From the NCBI RefSeq assembly GCF_032302195.1, contig NZ_CP135275.1, positions 6,043,501-6,107,500 on the forward strand: a DNA stretch of 64,000 bases, read 5' to 3'. This DNA is from Paenibacillus sp. MMS20-IR301. GTDB taxonomy: Bacteria > Bacillota > Bacilli > Paenibacillales > Paenibacillaceae. Positions 7,142 to 15,284 of the stretch are shown here, piece after piece. The notes under the pieces are model-generated. The model was not told where the DNA came from. It did not search any database and saw only the letters and a program-made list of their open reading frames with translations. The stretch's first letter is position 1. Each line of letters begins with the position of its first letter. Position numbers and translations under genes: made by a program.

Positions 7142-8174
7142 TTCAGCGGTTCCGGACGATACACGGCTAAAGCTGCATCTCCCCAAAAATTTCATACCCG
7201 TGCTTATCATCAGTCTGGTCCTGCTTGTCCTGTGCGTGATAGCCTCGCTCGTATTAGGAGCCCGTCATGTAGGATGGAAGGAGCTCATCGACGGCTTGTT
7301 TCATCCGGACATCGACAGCTACGGGGCCAATGTGGTCCGCAAGCGGATTTCCCGGACGGTATTCAGTCTGATGTGCGGAGGCGCCCTCGGAGTATCAGGG
7401 GCGCTGATGCAGGCAGTTACCCGTAACCCGATTGCTGACCCGAGCATTCTGGGGGTGAATACGGGAGCTTCCCTGTTCGTGGTTTGCGGCATTGCGTTCC
7501 TGAACATAAGTTCAGCAAGCCAGTACATATGGTTAGCTCTGGCCGGAGCTGCAATTACAGCAGTATTCGTATTCGGAATCGGCTCAATGGGGCGTGGCGG
7601 AGCCACGCCCATTAAGCTCGTTCTGGCAGGTGCGGCGATCAGTGCCGCCCTGTCTTCGCTGGTTACAGCGATTATGATTCCGCGCTCCTATGTGATGGAC
7701 CAGTTCCGGTTCTGGCAGGTGGGAAGTGTAGGGGCGGGAACCTGGAGCGGCATTACCACCTTCATCCCGTTCCTGCTCGCCGGGATGCTGATTGCCTTCG
7801 TTACAGCGCCAGCCTTGAATGCGCTGGCGCTCGGAGATGATGTGGCTACCGGGCTGGGGGTAAAGACAGGAACGCTGCGGCTGATTGCAGCGCTTGCCGG
7901 AGTTCTGCTCTGCGGCGCAACTACAGCCCTGGCCGGTCCAATCGGCTTCATTGGCCTCCTGGCGACCCATGTTATCCGGCTTATCCTTGGTTCCGACCTG
8001 CGGTTCATTATTCCGATGTCTGCGGTAACCGGGGCGATTATTCTGACGATATCCGATGTCTGCGGCCGGCTCCTCAGCAATCCCGGAGAGCTTGAGGTCG
8101 GGGTGGTTACCGCCTTCGTCGGAGCTCCTATTCTAATCCTATTAGCGATGAGATCGAAAGTGCGTTCATTATGA
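7134..8174 (+). CDS. Iron-siderophore ABC transporter permease (FecCD family)
   Basis: This 346-residue FecCD/BtuC-type permease has about nine to ten transmembrane segments. Family motifs include GGALGVSGALMQAVTRNPIADPSILGVNTGAS (residues 83-114) and GPIGFIGLLATHVIRLILGSD (about residues 267-287), the latter in the region that contacts the ATPase. Its ATG overlaps the binding-protein gene, and its stop overlaps the next permease gene by 4 bases. It likely pairs with that permease as a heterodimer through which the ferric siderophore passes, driven by the ATPase at 9202. Iron-dependent regulation comes from the upstream Fur box. Confidence 0.9.
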   Translation: MNNSAVPDDTRLKLHLPKNFIPVLIISLVLLVLCVIASLVLGARHVGWKELIDGLFHPDIDSYGANVVRKRISRTVFSLMCGGALGVSGALMQAVTRNPIADPSILGVNTGASLFVVCGIAFLNISSASQYIWLALAGAAITAVFVFGIGSMGRGGATPIKLVLAGAAISAALSSLVTAIMIPRSYVMDQFRFWQVGSVGAGTWSGITTFIPFLLAGMLIAFVTAPALNALALGDDVATGLGVKTGTLRLIAALAGVLLCGATTALAGPIGFIGLLATHVIRLILGSDLRFIIPMSAVTGAIILTISDVCGRLLSNPGELEVGVVTAFVGAPILILLAMRSKVRSL

Positions 8175-9202
8175 GAAATGAAACCATTGAATTCATTAGT
8201 GCAGGCAGACGTCAAAGACAGCGCCGTGGAATGCTAGTTACCATCATTCTCGCAGTACTTGCCCTCATATTATGCTGTGCGATGCTTCTCCTCGGGAATA
8301 CCATCTATCCGGTTAAGGATGTCATCCGGGCGCTTTCCGGAGAAGAGCTCAAGGGAGTCTCCTTTGCGGTCAATATTATCCGCCTGCCAAGAATGCTGGC
8401 CGGATTATTCGCCGGCTTCGCTTTCGGCCTGGCCGGATATACCTTCCAGACCATGCTGCGCAATCCCTTGGCCAATCCGAATGTAATCGGAATTACATCG
8501 GGATCAAGCGTGGCAGCGGTGTATTGTATCGTTATCCTTCATGCCAGCGGTGCGGTAGTTTCCGCAGCTTCTGTAATTGCTGGTCTGGCCACGGTGCTGC
8601 TGATCTATGTATTATCCCGAGGAAGAACCTTCTCCATCGGCCGGTTAATCCTGATCGGTATCGGTTTGCAGGCGATGCTGGATGCTGTAATCTCCTATCT
8701 GCTGCTGATCAGCTCGGAGAAGGATGTGCCTTCCGCGGTAAGGTGGCTTACAGGCAGCCTTAACGGCTCACAAATGCGCGAGCTGCCGCCGCTGGTCATC
8801 ATCGTGCTGATCTGCTCGCCGGTTATTATCCTTCTGGGCAAACATCTGAGCATTCTGGAGCTTGGCGAGCAATCGGCTACCTCGCTGGGTGTAGGCACGG
8901 ACCGGACCCGGATTGCGCTGATCGTCAGCTCCGTCTGCATGGTTGCTATAGCTACTGCAACTACGGGACCAATTGCCTTTGTATCCTTTCTGTCAGGGCC
9001 GATCGCCAAAAGACTGGCCGGAGCCGGCTCCTCAACCATCATCCCGGCCGGACTGGTCGGAGTGAATCTGGTGCTGGCGTCCGATCTGATCGGACAGTTT
9101 GCTTTTGAGTACAGATTCCCTGTAGGCATCATTACCGGATTACTCGGAGCGCCGTATCTGATCTTCCTGTTAATCCGCATGAATCGAAAGGGAGAGTTAT
9201 AA
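8171..9202 (+). CDS. Iron-siderophore ABC transporter permease (FecCD family)
   Basis: This 343-residue second FecCD permease carries RLPRMLAGLFAGFAFGLAGYTFQTMLRNPLANPNVIGITSGSS (about residues 74-116) and GPIAFVSFLSGPIAKRLAG in the cytoplasmic coupling region. It is about as long as its neighbour and clearly paralogous. Two different permeases with one binding protein and one ATPase is the usual make-up of ferric-hydroxamate/catecholate importers. The start overlaps the upstream stop (ATGA), and no strong SD is seen, so translation probably depends on coupling. Its own stop shares one base with the ATPase start (TAATG). Confidence 0.9.
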   Translation: MRNETIEFISAGRRQRQRRGMLVTIILAVLALILCCAMLLLGNTIYPVKDVIRALSGEELKGVSFAVNIIRLPRMLAGLFAGFAFGLAGYTFQTMLRNPLANPNVIGITSGSSVAAVYCIVILHASGAVVSAASVIAGLATVLLIYVLSRGRTFSIGRLILIGIGLQAMLDAVISYLLLISSEKDVPSAVRWLTGSLNGSQMRELPPLVIIVLICSPVIILLGKHLSILELGEQSATSLGVGTDRTRIALIVSSVCMVAIATATTGPIAFVSFLSGPIAKRLAGAGSSTIIPAGLVGVNLVLASDLIGQFAFEYRFPVGIITGLLGAPYLIFLLIRMNRKGEL

Positions 9203-10014
9203 TGAAACCGACACATAATTTCAGCGCCGAACAGGTCGTTGCGGGCTATGAGAATAAAACGGTTATCCACGGTGTAGATCTGGTAATTCCGGATCATCAG
9301 ATCAGCGTCATCATCGGCTCGAACGGCTGCGGCAAATCTACCCTGCTGAAAACGATGGCCAGACTGATCAAGCCTATATCCGGCCAGGTTACACTGGACG
9401 GTAAACCGGTCTCCAAAATCCCTGCCAAGCAATTGGCCCGGGTCATCGGCCTGCTGCCGCAGTCGCCCATTGTGCCGGAAGGCATCTCTGTAGCCGATTT
9501 GGTCGGACGGGGCAGATTCCCGCATCAGTCGCTGCTCGGCGGCTGGTCGAGGAAGGATTATGAGGCGGTCGCTGAAGCGATGGAGATTATGAATATTACG
9601 GAGTTCGCCAATCACAATATTGATGAGCTGTCCGGCGGCCAGCGGCAGCGTGTCTGGATAGCGATGGCGCTGGCCCAGCAGACCGATATTCTGTTCCTGG
9701 ATGAACCGACCACTTTTCTGGATATCACCTATCAGGTGGAGATTCTGGATCTGCTCACCGACCTGAACCGCAAGCACGGCACCACCATTGTAATGGTGCT
9801 GCATGATATCAATCTGTCCGCACGGTATGCCGACCATATCTTTGCGCTGCAGGCGGGAAAGCTTGTTGCTGAGGGGACTCCGGCAGAGGTGATTACAAGC
9901 ACGCTGGTCAAGGATATTTTCGGGCTGGCGTGTACGGTTATCGAAGACCCTGTCTCGGGTTCACCGCTGGTTGTACCAAGAGGCCGTTATCATGATAAGC
10001 ATACGATGCAGTGA
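9202..10014 (+). CDS. Iron-siderophore ABC transporter ATP-binding protein (FecE/FhuC family)
   Basis: This 270-residue ATPase has a Walker A (GSNGCGKST, about residues 39-47), Q-loop (GLLPQSP), signature LSGGQRQR, Walker B (DILFLDEPTTFLD) and switch histidine (VLHDINLSARYAD). The family powers siderophore and cobalamin import. Bacillus subtilis often uses a shared ATPase (YusV) encoded elsewhere; here it is in the operon, so the transporter is self-contained. An SD, AAGGGAGAG, precedes the ATG. A terminator follows at 10059-10095. Confidence 0.92.
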   Translation: MKPTHNFSAEQVVAGYENKTVIHGVDLVIPDHQISVIIGSNGCGKSTLLKTMARLIKPISGQVTLDGKPVSKIPAKQLARVIGLLPQSPIVPEGISVADLVGRGRFPHQSLLGGWSRKDYEAVAEAMEIMNITEFANHNIDELSGGQRQRVWIAMALAQQTDILFLDEPTTFLDITYQVEILDLLTDLNRKHGTTIVMVLHDINLSARYADHIFALQAGKLVAEGTPAEVITSTLVKDIFGLACTVIEDPVSGSPLVVPRGRYHDKHTMQ

Positions 10015-10058
10015 ATGAAGGACCGGCGCACTAACGGCCAAGGTTCCGTCCCATATAA

Positions 10059-10095
10059 GGCTGTCCTCACCGATCTGCGGGGGACAGCCTTTTTT
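10059..10095 (+). terminator. Rho-independent terminator after the siderophore operon
   Basis: GGCTGTCC (10059-10066) pairs with GGACAGCC (10082-10089) and is followed by a T-run. Confidence 0.85.
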
Positions 10096-10139
10096 CGTAA
10101 TAAAAGAGTTTATATGCCGGCCCTCTTGTAGCGCAGGTA

Positions 10140-10166
10140 CTGTTCATTTATCATGAGAATGAACAG
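10140..10166. promoter_or_regulatory. 27-bp dyad upstream of the LytTR gene
   Basis: CTGTTCATT (10140-10148) and AATGAACAG (10158-10166) are perfect 9-bp arms around a 9-base centre, 39 bases before the proposed LytTR start. It may be an autoregulatory site. The central TTATCATGAGAATGA also weakly resembles a Fur half-site. Confidence 0.45.
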
Positions 10167-10205
10167 GCAGCAGACCATTGAATCTGAAGTATCGCAGGTG
10201 ATCCT

Positions 10206-10643
10206 ATCAAAATTTCCATCGAGCAAATCAGCAGGGAGCAGGAAGAGGAAATCCTCATCAGATGCCATGAGGCGGATGAAGAAATCCGTGAAATCGTAGA
10301 TAAGCTCAAGACCGAGACCCTCATCATCCTGGGGTATCGGGAGGACCGGCTAAGCCGGATTAAGCTCAGTGATGTCTATTATTTTGAAGCGGTGGACGGC
10401 AAGGTATTTGTCTACAGCGAGGACCAGGTGCATGAAGTGAAGCAGAAGCTGTATGAGCTGGAGGAGCTGTGCCGGGACAAGAATTGTTTCCGTGCGTCCA
10501 AATCGACGATTCTGAACATCGCCAAGATCGACAGCGTGCGTCCGTCCCTGAGCGGCCGGTTCACGGCGCTGCTTGATAACGGGGAACGTGTAGTGATTTC
10601 AAGACAGTATGTGCCCGCACTCAAACAAAGACTTGGATTATAA
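10206..10643 (+). CDS. LytTR-family DNA-binding protein (probable ATC start)
   Basis: The open frame encodes a 145-residue protein with a short N-terminal segment (KISIEQISREQEEEILIRCHE) and a C-terminal LytTR domain: IKLSDVYYFEAVDGKVFVYSED through FRASKSTILNIAKIDSVRPSLSGRFTALLDNGERVVISRQYVPALKQRL. Family members usually begin MKI..E. Here the matching codon at 10206 is ATC, 5 bases after an AGGTG SD (10196-10200), and an in-frame TGA lies at 10185. The first ordinary start is GTG at 10392, which would delete part of the DNA-binding domain. Either ATC is used as a rare start or the gene lost its ATG. It is paired with a DUF3021 membrane protein, the standard partner of this group. Confidence 0.75.
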   Translation: MKISIEQISREQEEEILIRCHEADEEIREIVDKLKTETLIILGYREDRLSRIKLSDVYYFEAVDGKVFVYSEDQVHEVKQKLYELEELCRDKNCFRASKSTILNIAKIDSVRPSLSGRFTALLDNGERVVISRQYVPALKQRLGL

Positions 10644-10656
10644 GGGGGATCACAGC

Positions 10657-11085
10657 ATGAAGCTGTCTGAATATGCCAAAGAGATCTTCCGGGATTTCCT
10701 GGTCATCTTCGCATCTATCATCATTATCATTACAGTGCTGCGGCAGATCTATGCCCCGGAACTTGTGTTTGATCTGGTATCCATTTATACGATTATGGGT
10801 TTCTGTCTGCTTGGGGCGTTAACGGGGATCATTTTGTACGCGCCTTCCGGAATAAGCGAACGGGCCATGCGTGTCAGAATTATGGTTCATTTTCTCGTAT
10901 TGGAGATTCTGCTAGTTACCCTTGCCAGCTTCATCGGTGTGGTGGCCAGTCTATCCGGTGCGCTCACGCTCGCCCTGCAAATTGCTGTAGTGTATGCCAT
11001 TGTCCGTGTGCTGTCTTATGAGAAGGATAAGAAGGATGCGGATAAGATTAACGAGCGGCTGAAGGCTGTGAAGCAGGAGAGTTAA
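10657..11085 (+). CDS. DUF3021 family membrane protein
   Basis: This 142-residue protein has four hydrophobic segments and a charged C-terminal tail (YEKDKKDADKINERLKAVKQES). It matches DUF3021 proteins, which are almost always encoded just after a short LytTR regulator, as here (13 bases apart). The start at 10657 follows AAGGGGGAT; the longer frame from 10609 lies inside the preceding gene. The partner membrane protein is thought to modulate the LytTR factor by membrane sequestration, but this has been inferred from gene pairing rather than shown for this family member. Confidence 0.8.
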   Translation: MKLSEYAKEIFRDFLVIFASIIIIITVLRQIYAPELVFDLVSIYTIMGFCLLGALTGIILYAPSGISERAMRVRIMVHFLVLEILLVTLASFIGVVASLSGALTLALQIAVVYAIVRVLSYEKDKKDADKINERLKAVKQES

Positions 11086-11106
11086 GAGGAACTCCGGAAT
11101 CCAAGA

Positions 11107-11126
11107 CCCCACCTTGTGGGGCTTTT
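11107..11126 (+). terminator. Terminator after DUF3021 gene
   Basis: CCCCAC-CTT-GTGGGG followed by CTTTTT. Confidence 0.8.
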
Positions 11127-11232
11127 TGTGCATCTTATTGCCCTGTGGATACAGCTTACTGTAAATCTATATACACCCTTTTCGCGGTTTTTTATGATGA
11201 GGTCATAACCTGACTGGAAGAGGAGAATCGCT

Positions 11233-12468
11233 ATGCACAGCCGCAATAAGCTTAAAAGCTGGATTAGAATCACCCTGTTCATCATCTTCGTCATACTGGT
11301 ACTGTCCCCCGTGATTGTTTGGAGCTTCAGCTGGGCGCTGCTGGCGGCGCTGCTGTTTATTTTTGCGCTGAAAGGTTCGATTGAACTGATACGGAATAAG
11401 GCGGGCAGCGGACAGTCCAAGCGTTCAACCAGAGTGTGGAAAATCATGATAACCGCTGTAGCCCTGCTAATCGCGATGATACCGCCTATCCTTTTCCCGC
11501 AGTACCGGGAACCTGAAGTGACAGGAGAGTATGAAGTCAGGACCGCTGTCTACACGTATACGGACCCTAACCGGATAGAGGAATTTACGGATACCGGAGA
11601 TAACAGGTTTGTGAATGTGAAGTTCTGGTATCCGGGCAATGCCGGGGGAACGTATCCGCTGGTGGTCTTTTCCCATGGGGCATATGGGGTGAGGGAAAGC
11701 AATACTTCAACATTTACAGAGCTGGCGAGTCACGGCTATGTCGTGGTCTCCATCGATCATCCTTACCATTCTTTTTATACACAGAGTGCAGACGGGAAGA
11801 TCACGATGATTAATGCGGATTTTTTGCGGGAGGTTAACGATTCCAACAAAGACGGGATATACACTATAGAAGAGCTGTACGGCCTTACGCAAAAGTGGAT
11901 GAAGCTGCGGACCGGGGATATGAATTTTGTGATCGATACGATTCTGGAGAAGGCGGGAAGGGATCAGGACCCTGTGTACCAGCTGATCAATACAGAGCAA
12001 ATTGGCGTATTCGGCCACTCCATGGGCGGTGCGGCAAGCGAGGCCGTGGGGCGGGAACGCAGTGATGTGGATGCTGTCGTGAATCTGGATGCGCCATTTT
12101 TCCGTGAGCTTGTGTATGACCGGGAGATCAATGATCTGGCGGCAAAAGATGAACCGTACCGCGTACCGCTGCTGAACATTTATACGGACGATGTGTGGAG
12201 ACAGCTCGGGAAGAACTCGGCTTACGCAGCGAATGTAGTCAACAACCCCAACTTCAAGGATGCGTATACCGTTCATTTTCAAGGGGCCAAGCACTTAAGC
12301 GTGACGGATCTTCCGCTGTTCTCGCCGGTCCTGGCGAATATGCTGCAGAAAGGGCCAGCGGATATTGATCAGTATTACTGTATTGAGACAATGAATGAGC
12401 TGGTTTTGCAGTTTTTTGACTTTACGTTAAAAGGCAGGGGGGAGTTTAGTCCCCATGCGGAATATTAA
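11233..12468 (+). CDS. Membrane-anchored alpha/beta hydrolase (PAF-acetylhydrolase-like)
   Basis: This 411-residue protein has three hydrophobic segments in the first 90 residues, then an alpha/beta hydrolase domain. The oxyanion region is YPLVVFSHGAYGVRES (about residues 138-153). The nucleophile elbow is GHSMGGAA with Ser about residue 263, and an acidic residue and His (GAKHLSV) follow near 340-356. The best resemblance is to platelet-activating-factor acetylhydrolase/dienelactone-hydrolase-like esterases. The N-terminal membrane part and outward-facing catalytic part suggest an ectoenzyme, but orientation was not tested. The SD GAAGAGGAG precedes the ATG. The natural substrate is unknown. 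Confidence 0.8.
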   Translation: MHSRNKLKSWIRITLFIIFVILVLSPVIVWSFSWALLAALLFIFALKGSIELIRNKAGSGQSKRSTRVWKIMITAVALLIAMIPPILFPQYREPEVTGEYEVRTAVYTYTDPNRIEEFTDTGDNRFVNVKFWYPGNAGGTYPLVVFSHGAYGVRESNTSTFTELASHGYVVVSIDHPYHSFYTQSADGKITMINADFLREVNDSNKDGIYTIEELYGLTQKWMKLRTGDMNFVIDTILEKAGRDQDPVYQLINTEQIGVFGHSMGGAASEAVGRERSDVDAVVNLDAPFFRELVYDREINDLAAKDEPYRVPLLNIYTDDVWRQLGKNSAYAANVVNNPNFKDAYTVHFQGAKHLSVTDLPLFSPVLANMLQKGPADIDQYYCIETMNELVLQFFDFTLKGRGEFSPHAEY

Positions 12469-12616
12469 TTGCAGTGAGCAGAGAAGGTAGAGTATTTCCT
12501 AAACGGTTTGCTGCATACCAAACGGTTAGGGCTGCTTGCTATGATGGGGATAGTCCTGATCCGGTTAAGAGCGGAGGCAATCAGGTCAATGAAATGAATA
12601 TAATGGCGGTGAAAAT

Positions 12617-13534
12617 ATGAACGTAAAGTTTCGCAGGTACAGGACGGAGGATTTCATTGCGGTCCGTGACATGCTTGTTGCAGGCTTCGCACAGCCGGGT
12701 ACAGCGGGGAATTGGATGATTGACCGGTGGAACTTTTGCCGGGCGGTCAGCCATACCATGCATAACACATATGACACATGGGAAAGCACAGTAGGAGTCT
12801 GGACAGATGATAAGGGAATGATCGCCGGAGTCGTGAACTCCGAGGGTGAGGAGAGGGGGGAAGCCTTCTTTCAAGTAAGATTTCCGTTAACATCGGCAGT
12901 ATATGAGGAAATGTTTGATTTTGCCGAGCACAGCCTGGCGATGCCGTCTACGGGAGGCCGGGTGATCCGCATACGGATTCCGGCGGGTGATGCGGTCCGT
13001 GAATCAATTGCACAGTCAAGAGGCTACAGGCAGCTGGACTGGGATGACACGCTGTCCATGCGGTCCCTGCAGCAATTGGAGCCAGTGAAGCTTCCTCCGG
13101 GATACCGGATCCGGTCCGGAACAGAGGTTACGGGTGAAGCCAAGGCGCTGGCTCATGCCAGAGCGTTCGGCTACTATGAGGCGGAGCAAGACCATTCAGT
13201 GCCGTTAGCCTTTGAGCGGATGAAGCAGGCGCCTGATTACCGGCCGGAGCTGGATCTGTCCGTCGTAGATGCCTCCGGTGAAGTTGTCTCCTTCTGTACA
13301 TTATGGTATGACGGGCAGAACCGGCATGGCATTCTGGAGCCAGTCGGAACTATACCCGCTGCGCGTAAGCAGGGGCTGGCCAGAGCGGCCATACAGGAAG
13401 GGCTGCACCGGATTGCCGCTTATGGTGCGGAATCAGCGTACGTAGGATCGACGATGGACTTCTATAAGAGGCTGGGCTTTGAACCGGCAGCAAGCAGCTA
13501 CGTCTGGGAGAAAGTGCTGGAGCCAGGGAGTTAG
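12617..13534 (+). CDS. GNAT family N-acetyltransferase (tandem domain)
   Basis: This 305-residue protein is about twice the size of a single GNAT domain. The N-terminal half (MNVKFRRYRTEDFIAVRDML..) starts like an acetyltransferase. The C-terminal half carries the acetyl-CoA loop GTIPAARKQGLARAAIQEGLHRIAAYGAESAYVGS (about residues 241-275), followed by FYKRLGFEPA, the usual final strand. It probably transfers acetyl from acetyl-CoA to a small molecule; the substrate cannot be named. It stands alone, with a bidirectional hairpin terminator after the stop. Upstream, two AAACGGTT repeats (12501-12508 and 12520-12527) lie 19 bases apart and may be regulatory. Confidence 0.8.
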   Translation: MNVKFRRYRTEDFIAVRDMLVAGFAQPGTAGNWMIDRWNFCRAVSHTMHNTYDTWESTVGVWTDDKGMIAGVVNSEGEERGEAFFQVRFPLTSAVYEEMFDFAEHSLAMPSTGGRVIRIRIPAGDAVRESIAQSRGYRQLDWDDTLSMRSLQQLEPVKLPPGYRIRSGTEVTGEAKALAHARAFGYYEAEQDHSVPLAFERMKQAPDYRPELDLSVVDASGEVVSFCTLWYDGQNRHGILEPVGTIPAARKQGLARAAIQEGLHRIAAYGAESAYVGSTMDFYKRLGFEPAASSYVWEKVLEPGS

Positions 13535-13538
13535 AATC

Positions 13539-13592
13539 GCAGCAAGGCCCTTCCGCAGTGAACATTCAGTTCAACCGGGAGGGCCTTGCTGC
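13539..13592. terminator. Bidirectional terminator hairpin
   Basis: GCAGCAAGGCCCT (13539-13551) pairs perfectly with AGGGCCTTGCTGC (13580-13592), between convergent genes. Confidence 0.7.
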
Positions 13593-13616
13593 GGCATATA
13601 GAAGATTAGATTCCGG

Positions 13617-14552
13617 CTATTCCAGGAACGGCTCCGCAAGAGCGATCATCTCTTCCTTGCTCAGAAATTGTCCGCTCATCTCGTCAAGCTGGTATTGATA
13701 GGTCTCATCACTGCCGGGGATATCAAGCGACCACGACAGGCTGTTGCCGCCCTTGTATTTGGTATAGATCATTTGCGTGTCTCCGGCAGTTACTTTCTCG
13801 GCGGTAAAATCAACCTGCTCATCAACATAAGCTGTAGATACGCCTGTGGCCCTTCTGGCTGTCACGGTCACTTCTTGGTCTCCCTGCTTATACACTGCGG
13901 TAACATTGAGAATTTGATCTGACAGCCGGACCGGCATCATTCCGTAGCTTCGACCTGCGGCCTCGGCCTGCTTGCGCAGCTGATCGGCAATAGCGGCTTC
14001 TTCATCTGTAGCAGGGGTGACCGGTTCGAAATAGGCCGCAGCTTCCTGGAATTTGTAGCCTCCCGGCAGCGTGCCGGCAAGGGCCAGATCCTGGCCGGAT
14101 AGCTTAGTCCGCAGCGAAGCCAGGTCGGAATAATTCACCGGTTTATTCTGTGTGTCCAGCTTCCCGTCCGGGTTATGCTCCAGGATATAGAATATAGCGG
14201 CAGTCCCCGGTGCGAGCAGCTCTTCCCCGAGCTCACGGCTGAGGTTCAAACGCTGCAGCTCTTCCTCTTCAAAGGCCGGGAACTCCTGCGCAGGTTTGAC
14301 CTGGTACACAAGTTCGCCTTGTCTGTTCTTCAGCGACTGGTACTGCACTGCGGCAAAGCCGGTCGATGCGGTCAGCAGCAGGCCTGCTGTCACCAGCAGA
14401 CTAATCTTATATTTCAGCCAAAAGGGCTTACGCGCTTCGCGTTCTCCTGTATATAACCGCTGCATAACCTGACCGGATAAATCAGGGTGGCGGAAATGCG
14501 GGTTATGAAGAAGCGCCTTTAACTCCTGATTCATGTCCATATTCTTGTCCAT
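13617..14552 (-). CDS. Single-pass membrane protein, probable anti-sigma factor
   Basis: This 311-residue protein has about 60 cytoplasmic residues, one transmembrane segment (ISLLVTAGLLLTASTGFAAV, about residues 49-68) and a large external domain. The end, GGNSLSWSLDIPGSDETYQYQLDEMSGQFLSKEEMIALAEPF, looks like the DUF4367-type domain often found in anti-sigma/RsgI-like proteins. The start at 14552 follows AGGAGGGACC; it lies inside the 3' end of the sigma factor gene, a 50-bp overlap in another frame. Gene order and topology suggest it holds the ECF sigma factor inactive until an envelope signal is received. No zinc-binding HxxxCxxC motif is present, so it is not a ZAS-type anti-sigma factor. 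Confidence 0.7.
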   Translation of the reverse strand: MDKNMDMNQELKALLHNPHFRHPDLSGQVMQRLYTGEREARKPFWLKYKISLLVTAGLLLTASTGFAAVQYQSLKNRQGELVYQVKPAQEFPAFEEEELQRLNLSRELGEELLAPGTAAIFYILEHNPDGKLDTQNKPVNYSDLASLRTKLSGQDLALAGTLPGGYKFQEAAAYFEPVTPATDEEAAIADQLRKQAEAAGRSYGMMPVRLSDQILNVTAVYKQGDQEVTVTARRATGVSTAYVDEQVDFTAEKVTAGDTQMIYTKYKGGNSLSWSLDIPGSDETYQYQLDEMSGQFLSKEEMIALAEPFLE

Positions 14553-15102
14553 TTCGGGTCCCTCCTGTGGCCTGAATGTAATACTTCTTGAACTTCCCGG
14601 ACGCACGTTCATACCTCTTGCGCAATCTGGCTGTATTCTGCTGGAGCATCAGGCTGATCTCCGCGTAGCTCAGTTCGTCTACTGTGCGGAGCAGCAGCAG
14701 GCTGCGTTCATCCGCGGTCAGCCGGGCCATGGCCTGCTGAACTGCCGCATCCGGATAATGAGCCTCAATATGCTGGTCAACCGGCCGGTGCTGCTTCTCA
14801 TCCTGATGGAACAGGCGCAGGTAACGGGCCAGCCTACGCTTACGGATTACATCGATACACTGGTTATAGGCAATCGTATACAGCCAGGCACCAAATGGAG
14901 TATCCCTGTTATAGCTGCCCAAGGAGCGGTACGCCTTCAGAAATACCTCCTGTCCGCAGTCCTCGGCTTCGGCATAATGGCCCAGCATATGATAACAGTA
15001 GAAGAAAATCTGTTTTTGATAAACCTGCATAATGGCTTCGAATTTCTGAATATCGCCCGCCAGCACCTGCGTAATCCGTTCCTGCAGATCCGCTTCCTTC
15101 AA
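14503..15102 (-). CDS. RNA polymerase ECF-type sigma factor
   Basis: This 199-residue protein has region 2 (VYQKQIFFYCYHMLGHYAEAEDCGQEVFLKAYRSLGSYNRDTPFGAWLYTIAYNQCIDVIRKRR, about residues 27-90) and region 4 (MARLTADERSLLLLRTVDELSYAEISLMLQQNTARLRKRYERA, about residues 126-170). The start is uncertain: TTG at 15102 has a G-rich SD about 8 bases away, while GTG at 15111 lies against that SD. The last 50 bases overlap the probable anti-sigma gene, an unusually long overlap that would couple their translation. The target promoters are unknown, and such factors often transcribe their own operon. Confidence 0.85.
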   Translation of the reverse strand: MKEADLQERITQVLAGDIQKFEAIMQVYQKQIFFYCYHMLGHYAEAEDCGQEVFLKAYRSLGSYNRDTPFGAWLYTIAYNQCIDVIRKRRLARYLRLFHQDEKQHRPVDQHIEAHYPDAAVQQAMARLTADERSLLLLRTVDELSYAEISLMLQQNTARLRKRYERASGKFKKYYIQATGGTRNGQEYGHESGVKGASS

Positions 15103-15284
15103 GTCTCTCACCCCCCCTTTATGCCCTGTACAACGAACCAGCCGCCGGAAATGTGACACTGCCATGCAGAGGATTGCTGCGTACGGCATTATTCGTCCGT
15201 CAGCGGCAAAACAAATACCCCCATGCCTGCTGAAGTGCGGCGGGGGTTACTCGTATATATACGGTCAGCAATACTATAAACCGG

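Noticed and set aside
8695..9837. 380-residue antisense frame opposite the permease and FecE genes
   Set aside because: It covers well-defined transporter genes and shows no domain.
12495..12530. Stem-loop CCTAAACGGTTTG / CAAACGGTTAGG
   Set aside because: Pairing is imperfect and no T-run follows; noted only as two AAACGGTT repeats.
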